Source: JAFAMB01 sp963775805 (GTDB lineage Bacteria > Verrucomicrobiota > Verrucomicrobiia > Chthoniobacterales > JAFAMB01). Taken from it: a DNA stretch of 64,000 nt. Every line of letters starts with the position of its first letter. The stretch's first letter is position 1. The notes beneath the pieces are model-generated. The model was not told where the DNA came from. It saw only the letters and a list, made by a program, of their open reading frames with translations, and did no database searches. The position numbers and the translations under genes were made by a program. The stretch is from positions 434,001 to 498,000 of the forward strand of contig CAVZKG010000002.1 of assembly GCA_963775805.1 (NCBI GenBank). The letters run 5' to 3'. This document shows, one piece after another, positions 1 to 9,084 of this stretch.

Positions 1-1
1 G

Positions 2-2062
2 GATAATACGGGCCTTGAAGAGCGGACAAGGGAACTTGGCGAGGCGCTCGCGATCATGCGGGCCACCCTGGAATCTACCACGGACGCAGTCCTGGTAACC
101 GATGAATACGCGAATATCACCACGTTCAACGAAAAATATGTCCAGATGTGGGGAATTCCGGAGGAGGTCCTGAAGATCGGCAGGAGTAGCAAATGCTGGC
201 AACTCGTAAGCGAACAATTTCCCGAGCCGCAAGCGTTCATGCAGCGCATCAACGAAATCTTAAACACCGGCCGGGAGAGCTTCGACCTGCGCGAGCGTAA
301 GGATGGGCGAATATTTGAGATCTATTCCAAGGTCCTGAGCGTTGAAGACAGATTGGCGGGTCGCGTCTGGAGTTTCCGGGACGTAACGGAGCGACATTCG
401 GCTGAGATTACGGCTCGCCGCCTGGCGGCAATCGTTGCCTCATCCGACGATGCGATCATTGGGAAAGACTTAACCAGTATCATTACCAATTGGAATTCCG
501 GGGCTGAACGGATCCTTGGCTATACGGCAGAAGAGATGATCGGTACATCGATCATGAGATTGATTCCACCGGATCGCCAGGATGAAGAAGCCGATATTCT
601 TTCTCGTATCCGGCGTGGGGAGCGCATTGATCACTTCGAAACGATTCGTGTCACCAAGGATGGGCGAAGACTCAATGTTTCAGTCACGGTTTCCCCGATC
701 AAAGATTTAAGTGGTCACGTAGTTGGTGCGTCGAAAGTGATGCGAGATATCACCCAGCAAAAGAGAGGGGAAGAAGCACTCAAAAAAGCGATCGAAGAGG
801 CAGAGACTGCAAATCGCCACCGGTTGCAAATCCTTGATAGCGAGCGGGAAGCCCGTTCCCAGGCGGAGCGCGCGAGCCGGATGAAAGATGAATTCCTTGC
901 AACGCTCAGCCACGAACTTCGTACACCGCTCAATGCGGTTTTGGGGTGGGCGAGCGTTCTGCGACTTGGGAAGTTCGAGGGTGACGAATTAAATCAAGGA
1001 CTCGAAACGATAGAGCGAAATGCACGCGTGCAAGCGCAGATTATCGAAGACCTTCTCGATATGAGCCGGATTATTTCCGGGAAAGTGCGTCTGGAGATGA
1101 AGGAAATTGCGCTTCCCGCAATCCTCACAGAGGCGATCGAGACAATGCGCGCCACGGCAATCGCGAAAGGAGTGCGGCTGGAAGCTCAGATTCACTCCCC
1201 GGGCAACATTACATTCGGTGATCCCAACCGGCTGCAGCAGGTTTTTTGGAACCTCTTGAGTAACGCGATCAAGTTCACGCCGAAAGGTGGAACGGTCAGG
1301 GTGTTGCTCGAATATTTTGCGTCTTACCTGGAGGTTAGTTTCGCAGATGACGGTGAAGGCATTGCGCCGGAGTTTTTGCCCTATATTTTCAACCGGTTTC
1401 AGCAAGCGGATGCATCGACCAATCGTCGCCATGGCGGACTGGGCCTCGGGCTGGCTATCGTTAAGCAGTTGGTGGAACTCCACGGGGGACATGTGCGCGC
1501 AACAAGCGACGGACCGGGGAAAGGGGCCACGTTCACGGTACAGATTCCGCTCAGTTCGACTTCCACTGAACCGGCGATCGAACATCCTTTTGCTCAAAAT
1601 GCGATTCGACAGAGCGGGCCTTTACCGGACGTATCGCTTTCCGGTATTCACGTCCTGGTGGTGGATGATGAGACCGATGCGCGCGAGCTAGTGAAAAGGT
1701 TGCTGGAAATGGCCGGTGCGACGGTCACAACTGCCGTGACAGCAGGGGAAACGATGGAACAAATCGTCGAAAACCGGCCGGACCTGCTTGTTTGCGATAT
1801 CGGCATGCCTGGAGAGGATGGCTATTCGCTCATCAGGCGACTGCGTGCCATGGAGAATCCAGGGATAAAATCTCTGCCAGCGATAGCACTCAGCGCGTAC
1901 GCCCGGCCTGAGGATAGCGCAAAAGCAATTCTGGCCGGTTTTCATAATCACATGGCAAAACCGGTGGAAGTCGCTGAGTTGCTGGAAGCGGTTAAAACTC
2001 TTGCACAGGAGCATTCCCGCCGAAGGTTACCGAGCAACGATCCGGGGAAGGTGCCACGATAA
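2..2062 (+). CDS. Hybrid sensor histidine kinase, PAS-PAS-HisKA-HATPase-REC (5' truncated by window edge)
   Basis: The reading frame is open from the first bases of the window, so the true N-terminus lies outside; the first internal ATG is at 56. Counting from it, two PAS domains occupy roughly residues 1-115 and 120-240. A short helical linker follows, then a HisKA domain with the H-box SHELRTPLNAV (phospho-His near 286). The ATPase domain has an N-box (NAIKFTPKGG) and G-boxes (DDGEGIA, GGLGLGLAI). A C-terminal receiver has the acidic pair in VVDDE, an Asp near 580 in CDIGMPGEDG and a late Lys in MAKPV. No membrane segment is visible in this part, and the input sensed is unknown. The product should autophosphorylate and pass phosphate to its own receiver or to a partner. 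Confidence 0.95.
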   Translation, partial: DNTGLEERTRELGEALAIMRATLESTTDAVLVTDEYANITTFNEKYVQMWGIPEEVLKIGRSSKCWQLVSEQFPEPQAFMQRINEILNTGRESFDLRERKDGRIFEIYSKVLSVEDRLAGRVWSFRDVTERHSAEITARRLAAIVASSDDAIIGKDLTSIITNWNSGAERILGYTAEEMIGTSIMRLIPPDRQDEEADILSRIRRGERIDHFETIRVTKDGRRLNVSVTVSPIKDLSGHVVGASKVMRDITQQKRGEEALKKAIEEAETANRHRLQILDSEREARSQAERASRMKDEFLATLSHELRTPLNAVLGWASVLRLGKFEGDELNQGLETIERNARVQAQIIEDLLDMSRIISGKVRLEMKEIALPAILTEAIETMRATAIAKGVRLEAQIHSPGNITFGDPNRLQQVFWNLLSNAIKFTPKGGTVRVLLEYFASYLEVSFADDGEGIAPEFLPYIFNRFQQADASTNRRHGGLGLGLAIVKQLVELHGGHVRATSDGPGKGATFTVQIPLSSTSTEPAIEHPFAQNAIRQSGPLPDVSLSGIHVLVVDDETDARELVKRLLEMAGATVTTAVTAGETMEQIVENRPDLLVCDIGMPGEDGYSLIRRLRAMENPGIKSLPAIALSAYARPEDSAKAILAGFHNHMAKPVEVAELLEAVKTLAQEHSRRRLPSNDPGKVPR

Positions 2063-2314
2063 TATGCCAGAGCTAATATCGATCGAGCCGGTCGTGCTGC
2101 CCTCGTCTGTTTGCAGATATTCTACGGCAGCCGCTCGCGAAATCGGATTGAACGAGAGCGACGAGTCGAATTCTTTTCGGATCTCATCTTCAGCCTTTTT
2201 TTGGAGGGCAACATTGTCCTCATCGAGAAGCGTGCTGACTTCGACGATCAGACGGCAGTCTTGTTGTTGTTGATTCGGAATCGATTCGTTCGCCAAAAGG
2301 AAGAACGTAGTCAT
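2027..2314 (-). CDS. Small hypothetical protein (95 aa)
   Basis: No family recognised. The start at 2314 is supported by an AAGGAG Shine-Dalgarno about 8 nt upstream (2323-2328). The protein is soluble, with no signal peptide or membrane segment, and contains a charged helical stretch (residues 30-50). It overlaps the end of the sensor kinase by 36 nt tail-to-tail, so its last dozen residues are the least certain. It probably forms a pair with the 81-aa gene 100 bp upstream on the same strand. Confidence 0.5.
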   Translation of the reverse strand: MTTFFLLANESIPNQQQQDCRLIVEVSTLLDEDNVALQKKAEDEIRKEFDSSLSFNPISRAAAVEYLQTDEGSTTGSIDISSGILSWHLPRIVAR

Positions 2315-2417
2315 CGTTTAATCTCCTTGAGTTGGTGTAGGAGTCCGGGAAGAGCCATTGTCATGCGCAAGACTCCCGCTTGGTTCAACGGAGGGAGGAG
2401 CCATCACCCGGAGATTC

Positions 2418-2663
2418 CTACTCTCCATGAGGGTCCAGCGTCCGGATCGTTAACGATTGTCCCTCCTTAATCTCGGGTGTCTCACGGCAGTGCAGTTCGA
2501 TATGATCCCGATGGATCGCGCCTCCGGTGGTGGCGAATTTTGGTTCTATCAAAACTTGTTCGAGGTTTGTCCCCGTTTCGAGCTCATGCGGTTTGAGGAT
2601 CAGTGTGCAACCGCCACCGGGATGCTTTCTCAGCTCAACCAATTTCGTATCAAAGCTTGGCAT
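2418..2663 (-). CDS. Small hypothetical protein (81 aa)
   Basis: No family recognised. The composition is protein-like, with alternating hydrophobic and charged residues suggesting a small beta-rich soluble domain, and there is no signal peptide. The ribosome-binding site before the ATG at 2663 is weak. It lies in the same orientation as the 95-aa gene that follows after about 100 bp, and both run convergently towards the sensor kinase. Function unknown. Confidence 0.45.
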   Translation of the reverse strand: MPSFDTKLVELRKHPGGGCTLILKPHELETGTNLEQVLIEPKFATTGGAIHRDHIELHCRETPEIKEGQSLTIRTLDPHGE

Positions 2664-2875
2664 AAAAAATCATGGACTGGACGTTCATGAAAGCTCGCCG
2701 CGAGCGCGTTGTTTGGATGCATTAAACGACTCTGACATTTTCTCGATCGTTTTATCCCCGCGAGCAGATCACATTCTTGTTCCAGGTCGCGGCATCGTGG
2801 CGAAAGATGGCTCGAGACAATCCAGAATCGTTCAGCATACGGATCTAAAATTAGGTTATATAACGGTAATTATGA

Positions 2876-3151
2876 TACGTCTGGAATTGCGAGTTAATTC
2901 TTGCACTTTGTAGAGACATTTTGCTTTTGACGATGGTCGTTCCGATTGAAGAGTTTTTGACTGGTAACACGATTGAAATCGATAACCAGAGCTTCGATAC
3001 CCACCTTAACGGAACAGTTGGCCAGGCGGCGATCGGCGCCACGGTAGTTCTTCGCCGGAAACTCTCCCTGTACGGTGAATACGACTACACGAACGGCCAG
3101 CATTACGCGAGCCCCTGGCACGTGACGGCGGGTATTCGTTATTCGTGGTAA
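2876..3151 (+). pseudogene. Remnant of an autotransporter outer-membrane beta-barrel (C-terminal strands only)
   Basis: The open frame 2876-3151 (first usable start TTG 2921) ends in the pattern expected for the last strands of an autotransporter-type barrel: LSLYGEYDYTNG, a short gap, then HVTAGIRYSW with a terminal aromatic residue before the stop. A full autotransporter barrel is about 250-280 residues. Here only about 70 remain, there is no signal peptide or passenger, and the frame is closed by a stop just upstream. I read it as a decayed 3' end, not a working gene. Confidence 0.6.
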
Positions 3152-3649
3152 AAGAACGTTGGCGGATATTGTTAGCACGAAGATAAGGAGTTTTTTTCGG
3201 CCAATTCCTGCCACGGAGTGGCAACACGACTCAGCCCAGGGTTTTGACCCTGGGAAAATAATGAGATAGGAATCAGGCCCTGAAGGGGCCTAAGAAGGAC
3301 GGGTCGCGATCCACGGTTGATCGTGATGCATGTTCGGCCGTCAAAAAACCACTGTCGTCCCTTCAGGACGGATTTCGTAGCCCCAGGGAAAAAAAGACTC
3401 CGCCTGAGCCAATAAGGCTTCGATTGAGATGGCGACAAAGAGCTTTCCTTCCAGCCAGGAGCGAGCCGAATCCGGATCGACCTTGGGCAGGTAACCCAGT
3501 GAAGGCGCGAGTACCGAGTGGTCCGCCAACGTCAGGGGTGCGTTGTTCCGGTTTGGATAGGGCGCAGTCCACGGCTTCCGTGGCGGCTGACATAATCTTG
3601 CATGGTTTGGTTGATTTGTTTTGGATCCTCGCATTCACTCGGGCAATCG
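3152..3649. repeat. Intergenic region with palindromic repeat remnants
   Basis: About 500 bp without a convincing gene. It holds GC-rich inverted repeats: CCCAGGG/CCCTGGG at 3235-3254 and GGCCC/GGGCC at 3276-3290, followed by a Pro/Arg-rich open stretch on the minus strand that looks like translated repeat DNA rather than a protein. The style matches the palindromes downstream of the GntP gene. Confidence 0.45.
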
Positions 3650-5014
3650 ATGATGGCTCCCTCCTGGTCCAACCATGATACGCAATTGATCGTTGCGACC
3701 TGCTTCAGTCTTGCAGCTATTGTTGTCTTGATTGGCGCATTCAGAATTGTGCCCTTTTTCTCGATTTTGATCGGATCCTTTGTTGCGGGGTTGTCGGGAG
3801 GGGTTCCGCTGGATGAGTTTGCGCGTACTTTCACCGAAGGTGCAGGACATCTACTCGGTGACGCTGGGACGATTATCGCTCTTGGAGCGATGTTGGGGGC
3901 GCTTGTCGCGGAGTCGGGGGCGGCGGATCGAATCGTCACAGGGCTGTTGCGATTCGGAAAAGGCTCATTTCTTCCCTGGATGATGGCCCTTGTTGCGATC
4001 GTTGTCGGGCTTCCTCTGTTCTTCGAAGTGGGGCTCGTCCTCATGGCTCCGGTTATTTTCGTGATGGCGCGCCGGTCAGAGCAGCCGATCTTGAAAATTG
4101 CGATTCCAACTCTTGCGGGTTTGACCGCTTTGCATGCCCTTCTGCCTCCGCATCCAGGCCCACTGATTGCCGTACGAGCGTTGCATGCAGACCTTGGAAT
4201 GACGATGGCCTTAGGGTTGGTTGCGGCTATTCCGGCTGTCATTCTCGCAGGCCCATTATACGGCAACTGGCTTTCGTCCAAGATGTCGATCGGGCAGCCC
4301 CAAACGATCGGTCGCATATTTGAATCCAAGCGGTCCGCTCAAACAAATCCCGGTTTCGTCCGCTCCCTGTTCGTGATGTTGCTCCCTGTCATCCTGATGT
4401 TGGGATCAACGGTCGCGAAAATGACCATGAAGCAGGGCAGCGATTTAGCCCGGATCATCGATTTTATTGGAGAACCGGTGGTCGCGTTGTCGATTACAGT
4501 CGCAGTGGCAATCCTGACGCTCGGATGGTTAAACGGTTTGGATCGTCGCACGGTTGGAGAGAGTCTTCGTAAGAGTCTAGCGCCTATCGCCGTTCTATTG
4601 TTAACAATCGGCGCCGGCGGTGGACTTCAGCGAATACTCGTTGTCGCGGGAATTAGTGACACCATCACCAAGGTCGGATCGATGGCGCACATTCCGTTGA
4701 TTATGATGTCGTGGCTTGTGGCGGTGATATTTCGCCAAGCAACCGGATCTGCCACTGTGGCGACGACCGCAACCGCCGGAATCGTTGCACCTCTGGTGGG
4801 CGATCTTAGCGTGAGTCATCATTCGCTTGTTGCGCTTGCGATCGGTGCTGGATCGGTGTTTTTTTGTCATGTCAATGATGCGGGCTTCTGGATGGTTCGC
4901 GAGTATTTCGATCTGAACCTTGTGCAGGCTCTCAAAGTCTGGTCGGTTCTTCAGACCATCGTTTCGGTCATGGGATTCGTGGTGGTGCTAGTTTTGTGGC
5001 AATTCCTTGCGTAA
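3650..5014 (+). CDS. GntP-family gluconate/organic acid:H+ symporter
   Basis: An inner-membrane protein of about 454 residues with a dozen hydrophobic segments, the usual size for GntP permeases. Family-typical stretches are the N-terminal IGSFVAGLSGG region, the LLGDAGTIIALGAMLG segment, the HPGPLIA loop near residue 160, and RQATGSATVATTATAGI followed by HVNDAGFW near the C-terminus. GntP proteins import gluconate or related sugar acids with protons; the exact substrate cannot be told. The frame is open further upstream to 3602, but the paired ATGs at 3650/3653 give a normal GntP N-terminus. It is monocistronic, with a perfect palindrome just after the stop. Confidence 0.9.
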   Translation: MMAPSWSNHDTQLIVATCFSLAAIVVLIGAFRIVPFFSILIGSFVAGLSGGVPLDEFARTFTEGAGHLLGDAGTIIALGAMLGALVAESGAADRIVTGLLRFGKGSFLPWMMALVAIVVGLPLFFEVGLVLMAPVIFVMARRSEQPILKIAIPTLAGLTALHALLPPHPGPLIAVRALHADLGMTMALGLVAAIPAVILAGPLYGNWLSSKMSIGQPQTIGRIFESKRSAQTNPGFVRSLFVMLLPVILMLGSTVAKMTMKQGSDLARIIDFIGEPVVALSITVAVAILTLGWLNGLDRRTVGESLRKSLAPIAVLLLTIGAGGGLQRILVVAGISDTITKVGSMAHIPLIMMSWLVAVIFRQATGSATVATTATAGIVAPLVGDLSVSHHSLVALAIGAGSVFFCHVNDAGFWMVREYFDLNLVQALKVWSVLQTIVSVMGFVVVLVLWQFLA

Positions 5015-5019
5015 TGAAT

Positions 5020-5037
5020 CCGGGGTTAAAACCCCGG
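5020..5037. terminator. Perfect palindrome after the GntP gene
   Basis: CCGGGGTT, two spacer bases, then AACCCCGG: an 8-bp perfect stem starting 6 nt after the stop codon. It lacks a clear U-tract, so it may be a repeat element rather than an intrinsic terminator. Confidence 0.4.
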
Positions 5038-5221
5038 GCTGAGTCCTCTTGCCGGTTCCCGCAAAAAAGAAGGTGCACCACGCGCCAGAAAGGCCTTAAC
5101 TTCGCTGCATTCGGATTCACGTTCGAACAGATCGAACATAAGAAGTTTCTGAGACCGTTGCGGTGGCCGGCTAAACCTCATTTGATAGCGGCCTCTTGAG
5201 CGCCAACGGCGCTGCTGGACA

Positions 5222-5500
5222 ATAGCCTGGGCTGGAGTCTCGCGTAGCGGGACGGAGGCCCAGGATCCATCAAAGGGGTGGATTAGCTTTCATAAGGCGT
5301 CAATCTGTTACGCCTTATGTGAAAAACACCCGCGCGCCGGGTTGTTGTTGCTGTAAGCGCGTTGGAATATCATTTTCGGATGGGCTTCGATCGATCTCAA
5401 ATCAAACGCCTTATTCCGGCCGCGCTTACAGCGCTCACTCGCACTGAAAAACTGTTCCTGGGCCTCCGCTTCGCTTCAGCCCAGGCTATGATCCACCCGC
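5222..5500. repeat. Nested inverted-repeat element (REPIN-like) between convergent genes
   Basis: Two homologous copies of a repeat lie in inverted orientation. Copy one is at about 5222-5265 and copy two at about 5455-5500; each has internal CCTGGGC/GCCCAGG arms. Between them are two more inverted repeats: CATAAGGCGT/ACGCCTTATG at 5291-5319 (10-bp arms, 9-nt loop) and a 12-bp pair GCTGTAAGCGCG/CGCGCTTACAGC at 5350-5361 and 5421-5432. The flanking 5038-5221 holds no recognisable gene. The whole could fold as one branched structure. Confidence 0.55.
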
Positions 5501-5530
5501 GCCTTCGGCGCTCAGGACATGCCGCGCTTG

Positions 5531-7639
5531 TCACAATTTCGCGAGAGCCGTTGCCGCCCGAATAAATTGTCCGCCAGCGCCGGAAGTTGGGATTCCTTCC
5601 ACAAGGTATTCATTTGGGCGCAGCCTGCCCTTAGCAGTTGAAGCAGAGGTCGCCGACTGCTTGGTTGAATGTTGAACCCCGTCGGCCAGGACGTTCAACG
5701 TCTGAGCAAACTGTTGGCTCAGATCATCCGGAGCTTTCGATTTTTCACCGGAGGAGTCTTCGAGCGATGTACGCTCCCTTATCCACGCAAGGCTGGAAAC
5801 ATAGAGCTCCTCCACTGCCCACGCGGCATCCTGCAGTCTCGGCCACTCCATCCGAGCACGTGTGTAGAGCAGAGATTCGAAACCAACTTGCTCGACATAC
5901 GAGTTGGCATCCGAAAGTCTGGAGACTATTTCCAGTTCGGTCCGCTCGCGTTCGATCAGGTGAATCCTGAAATCGGGATCGGAAGGTCGCAGACGCAGCA
6001 GTTTAGCCATCCCATTTAATGCGGCTGCGAGCCGGTCCCGTGCGAGCGAACCTGCACTTTCGGGCCAAAGCAGTGAGAAAATCGCTCCGCTGATCGCGAT
6101 GCCAATGACTATGCCGAGGAATCGGTCGCGAAACGGATCAATACTGTCCGGAGGACCATACGACTGTAAAAATCCAAGATCGAACGCCAGCGCTATTTGA
6201 AGGCCCACATAAGCGATCCGCTCACTCCCAAATGCGATATATGCAGCGAACGCATGGACGCAGAATACGATCAGCAGAAATGTCCCCAGCGTCTCGAACC
6301 GCGGAATCACCCACACCGAACAAAGCAGACCCAGGACGCCTCCAATCATGCAACCGAGAATTCGGAGGATGCCCTTGTGAATGGTCGCTCCGCTGCTGGC
6401 TAGAGCGATAATCAAAGGCGTGTAAAACACCGTATGAATTCCGTAATAATTGCTCGCAGTGTAGAACAGGTAACCGATCATACCCGCCAAAGTGACCTTC
6501 AGCGCGAATTGCACATGTCTCGGATTACTGAAAGCGTCTGCGACGAGAAGAGAATGCTTGGCTTTGGCTGCGGCTTTTTCCGGCGATGTCTCGGGGTCTT
6601 TGTCGAATTCGGCCAGATCATCCACCGAGCGTTCGGCTTCCAGGAGTTGAACGGATGGGAAGCCAGCCCTCTTTTGATCGCTCGCGATGGGTGGAAAATG
6701 CGATGGGACAAATCCATCCCGGAATTGTCGCTCGAAAAATAGGGCACGCTGCTGGAGTTCCGTTAAGAGAGGCGTATCCGCGGAGGGAGCAGGGATACCG
6801 GCAAACACGGTCCGTTGCGCTCGAGCGTATGAGAATAGCAGTCTTGCGATTTTGTCAGCGATTAGAATTAGACGCTTCAGTGCCGATTGCTTATTTTTTA
6901 ATCGCGGAGACTCGATCGAGGAGAGTTTCAAAAGTTTCAGAAAAGGGGTGGGGCCGCTTTTGACCAGGGGTTCAAGCGCCGCCTCAGCCGTAGCAGGAGA
7001 TCTGGAGATCAGCTGTGTGCTTGCTTCAGATACGGTATCCCAGCTATGAACAGAACCTTGCTGAAGCAGCCGTATCGCCGACACGGGGAATAGCAAAAAA
7101 CTGCTAATCCATGCCAAACCGATCGGGAACGCGACAGCGACCCAAAGCCAGAGAAACTGATGCACCGTCACTTCCGGGCTGGGAAAAAGGTAGACGATAC
7201 TTTGCGACGCTGCGCATATGAAACCGAGAATCCATCCAATCGATCCGATTGCGACGATTCGGAACAGATACATTCCTACAAAAATTTCGACTGCAATAGC
7301 CGGGACGCGGAACTCCGCCCGGTTACCTGTTAATTTAAAAAGCAGAATCGAAAGCCCGATTGCCAGAGTCAGCGTGACCAGGACCACCAAGGCTGAAATA
7401 GTGGTTGTTACTTTCTCTTCCTTTGTTATGAACAATAAAAAGAACGGCATCAGATCTTGAGACGGCAGTCGGAAGGTGTTTGATACCAGGACGACGACCG
7501 TAGAAAGAATGGCCAACCGTAACGTCCGTTGTCCCCGCCCTGGAAACGGCGAAAGCAGTTTCCAAAGCTCGTCACGGATACGGGCTGTTCCGGTATCGAT
7601 CGAATGCCTTGGGATCGGCTCGGGCATGCTCTTTTTCAA
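5531..7639 (-). CDS. mdtO: FUSC-family inner-membrane efflux subunit (MdtO/AaeB-like)
   Basis: 702 residues with two hydrophobic blocks (about residues 35-190 and 385-530) separated by a large soluble region, and a soluble C-terminal tail. This is the duplicated FUSC architecture of AaeB/MdtO pumps. It overlaps the upstream HlyD-type gene by 4 nt (ATGA), implying translational coupling. Together with the periplasmic adaptor, the small YtcA-like lipoprotein and the outer-membrane factor it forms a tripartite export system. Family members export aromatic acids, dyes or drugs; the substrate here is unknown. The symbol is by family and gene order. Confidence 0.85.
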   Translation of the reverse strand: MKKSMPEPIPRHSIDTGTARIRDELWKLLSPFPGRGQRTLRLAILSTVVVLVSNTFRLPSQDLMPFFLLFITKEEKVTTTISALVVLVTLTLAIGLSILLFKLTGNRAEFRVPAIAVEIFVGMYLFRIVAIGSIGWILGFICAASQSIVYLFPSPEVTVHQFLWLWVAVAFPIGLAWISSFLLFPVSAIRLLQQGSVHSWDTVSEASTQLISRSPATAEAALEPLVKSGPTPFLKLLKLSSIESPRLKNKQSALKRLILIADKIARLLFSYARAQRTVFAGIPAPSADTPLLTELQQRALFFERQFRDGFVPSHFPPIASDQKRAGFPSVQLLEAERSVDDLAEFDKDPETSPEKAAAKAKHSLLVADAFSNPRHVQFALKVTLAGMIGYLFYTASNYYGIHTVFYTPLIIALASSGATIHKGILRILGCMIGGVLGLLCSVWVIPRFETLGTFLLIVFCVHAFAAYIAFGSERIAYVGLQIALAFDLGFLQSYGPPDSIDPFRDRFLGIVIGIAISGAIFSLLWPESAGSLARDRLAAALNGMAKLLRLRPSDPDFRIHLIERERTELEIVSRLSDANSYVEQVGFESLLYTRARMEWPRLQDAAWAVEELYVSSLAWIRERTSLEDSSGEKSKAPDDLSQQFAQTLNVLADGVQHSTKQSATSASTAKGRLRPNEYLVEGIPTSGAGGQFIRAATALAKL

Positions 7640-8730
7640 TCTCTGGGCGAGCCCAGAATCGTCGTGACCGCAGTTGTGCCCATGCGGAAAATTTTGGGAT
7701 CGGGGTTTTCGATCAGAATCCTGACGGGGAATCGCTGAGCAATTCGGACCCAGTTAAGATTCCGCTTAACGAACGGCATCCCTTTAATCTCCTCATTATC
7801 GTCCTCGGATTGTACGGCTGGCGAAATTCCTTGGACCGATCCTTGAAAGAGGCGATCAGGATTGGACAATAGATAAACCTGAGCACGCATCCCCGGGCGA
7901 ATATTTTGCAATTCGCGTTCCCTGAAATTGGCTAGCACATACCAGTTTCGAGAATCCAGAAACGAGAAGACTTCTGTTCCGGCATGCACAAAGGCGCCCT
8001 CTGAGAGATTTAGGCCGACAACGCGTCCGTCGAATGGTGCGTAAACCCGGGTGTACGATAAATCAAGTTGCGCAGAACCCAGTGCTGCAACCGCACCGGG
8101 GCGCTGTGCCTGAAGAGTCGCTAACGCGCTCACGGCGACGCGAGCCTGATTCAACTTTTCATTCGCTTGCGCAACTTGAGCATCCAATGAGGCAACTTTT
8201 GTGCGCGCTTCGTCGACTTGCTCGCGTGTTGCGTAGGCTTTTGGTAACAATGGCTCCAGACGATTTAATGTATCTGCGGCCTGATCACGTTCAGCGGTTG
8301 CCTGGCGTACGGCCGCTTCCGCGGCTTTGGTCTGGAACTTTAATTGAGCGTCCTGAGATTTCGCGGTTTCAATCTGTTGATCCAGCGCGTCCAGAGCCGA
8401 TTTGGCGCGATCAACGGACAGCTGGAAGTCCGCGGGATCGATCTCAAATAGAAGATCACCGTCGTGGACCGTTTGGTTATCAGCGACGAATATCTTGATC
8501 AGCGGGCCAGATACACGAGGCGCGATACCGATGATATTTGCTCGAGCCACTCCATCATCGGTTCGCGGATGCCGCTCGTTAGCCTCCCATGCAGACAGGC
8601 TTAACAGTACCGCCGTGACAATTATGGCCAGGCTCAAAATCAGAACGAAAAATCGTTTCAATTTTCCTGGAGCCGAGTGACTCGCCGGTTCTGTGGAGAA
8701 GTCCGGTTTTTCTTTGTGAATTTGATTCAT
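7636..8730 (-). CDS. mdtN: HlyD/EmrA-type periplasmic adaptor (MdtN-like)
   Basis: 364 residues: a cytoplasmic N-terminus of about 25 residues, one membrane anchor (about 26-48), a biotinyl-lipoyl half-motif (GPLIKIFVADNQTVHDGDLLFEID), a long alpha-helical hairpin rich in Ala/Gln (about 100-205), the second lipoyl half (YTRVYAPFDGRVVG) and a beta-barrel end. This is the standard membrane-fusion-protein layout that bridges the inner-membrane FUSC subunit to a TolC-like channel. It begins 3 nt after the ytcA-like gene and overlaps mdtO by 4 nt. Confidence 0.9.
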   Translation of the reverse strand: MNQIHKEKPDFSTEPASHSAPGKLKRFFVLILSLAIIVTAVLLSLSAWEANERHPRTDDGVARANIIGIAPRVSGPLIKIFVADNQTVHDGDLLFEIDPADFQLSVDRAKSALDALDQQIETAKSQDAQLKFQTKAAEAAVRQATAERDQAADTLNRLEPLLPKAYATREQVDEARTKVASLDAQVAQANEKLNQARVAVSALATLQAQRPGAVAALGSAQLDLSYTRVYAPFDGRVVGLNLSEGAFVHAGTEVFSFLDSRNWYVLANFRERELQNIRPGMRAQVYLLSNPDRLFQGSVQGISPAVQSEDDNEEIKGMPFVKRNLNWVRIAQRFPVRILIENPDPKIFRMGTTAVTTILGSPRD

Positions 8731-8733
8731 GCG

Positions 8734-9078
8734 TTAGCTCGCGAAGAATAAGAACCATGCTGAAATACTGAAAATTAATATCAGACTTGTGCATACAAGA
8801 GGAGCAAGCAAGCCGGGCGGTCTGATATTTAACAACCGTCCAAAGGCGGTGGCGATTACGGTGGACAAAATCCCGATTGCGAGGGAGATCAGCCAAGCGG
8901 GGAAATAAGATCCAAAAACATCGATCGATGGCGTCCGATGATTCGCTGAACCGCAGCCTGCGAGCAGAAGAGATCCAGCTAGGGCTGCGCTGATTTTGGC
9001 CGGACGCTTTGTTGCTCGTGGTTTGCTTTTTAAAGCGGAACCCGAAGATTGGATTTGAGAGGCGGTGGCCGGTTTCAC
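8734..9078 (-). CDS. ytcA: YtcA-like small lipoprotein of the efflux operon
   Basis: 114 residues. A basic N-terminus is followed by a hydrophobic stretch ending in the lipobox LLAGC (Cys near 42), then PSIDVFGSYFPAWL and two membrane segments (about 60-80 and 90-112). The motif after the Cys, the size and the position upstream of an mdtN-like gene match E. coli YtcA, encoded beside mdtNOP. The role of YtcA is not established; association with the pump is inferred from conserved linkage. The Lys/Arg-rich first 28 residues are longer than usual, and a later start is possible. Confidence 0.75.
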   Translation of the reverse strand: MKPATASQIQSSGSALKSKPRATKRPAKISAALAGSLLLAGCGSANHRTPSIDVFGSYFPAWLISLAIGILSTVIATAFGRLLNIRPPGLLAPLVCTSLILIFSISAWFLFFAS

Positions 9079-9084
9079 GTGCGA

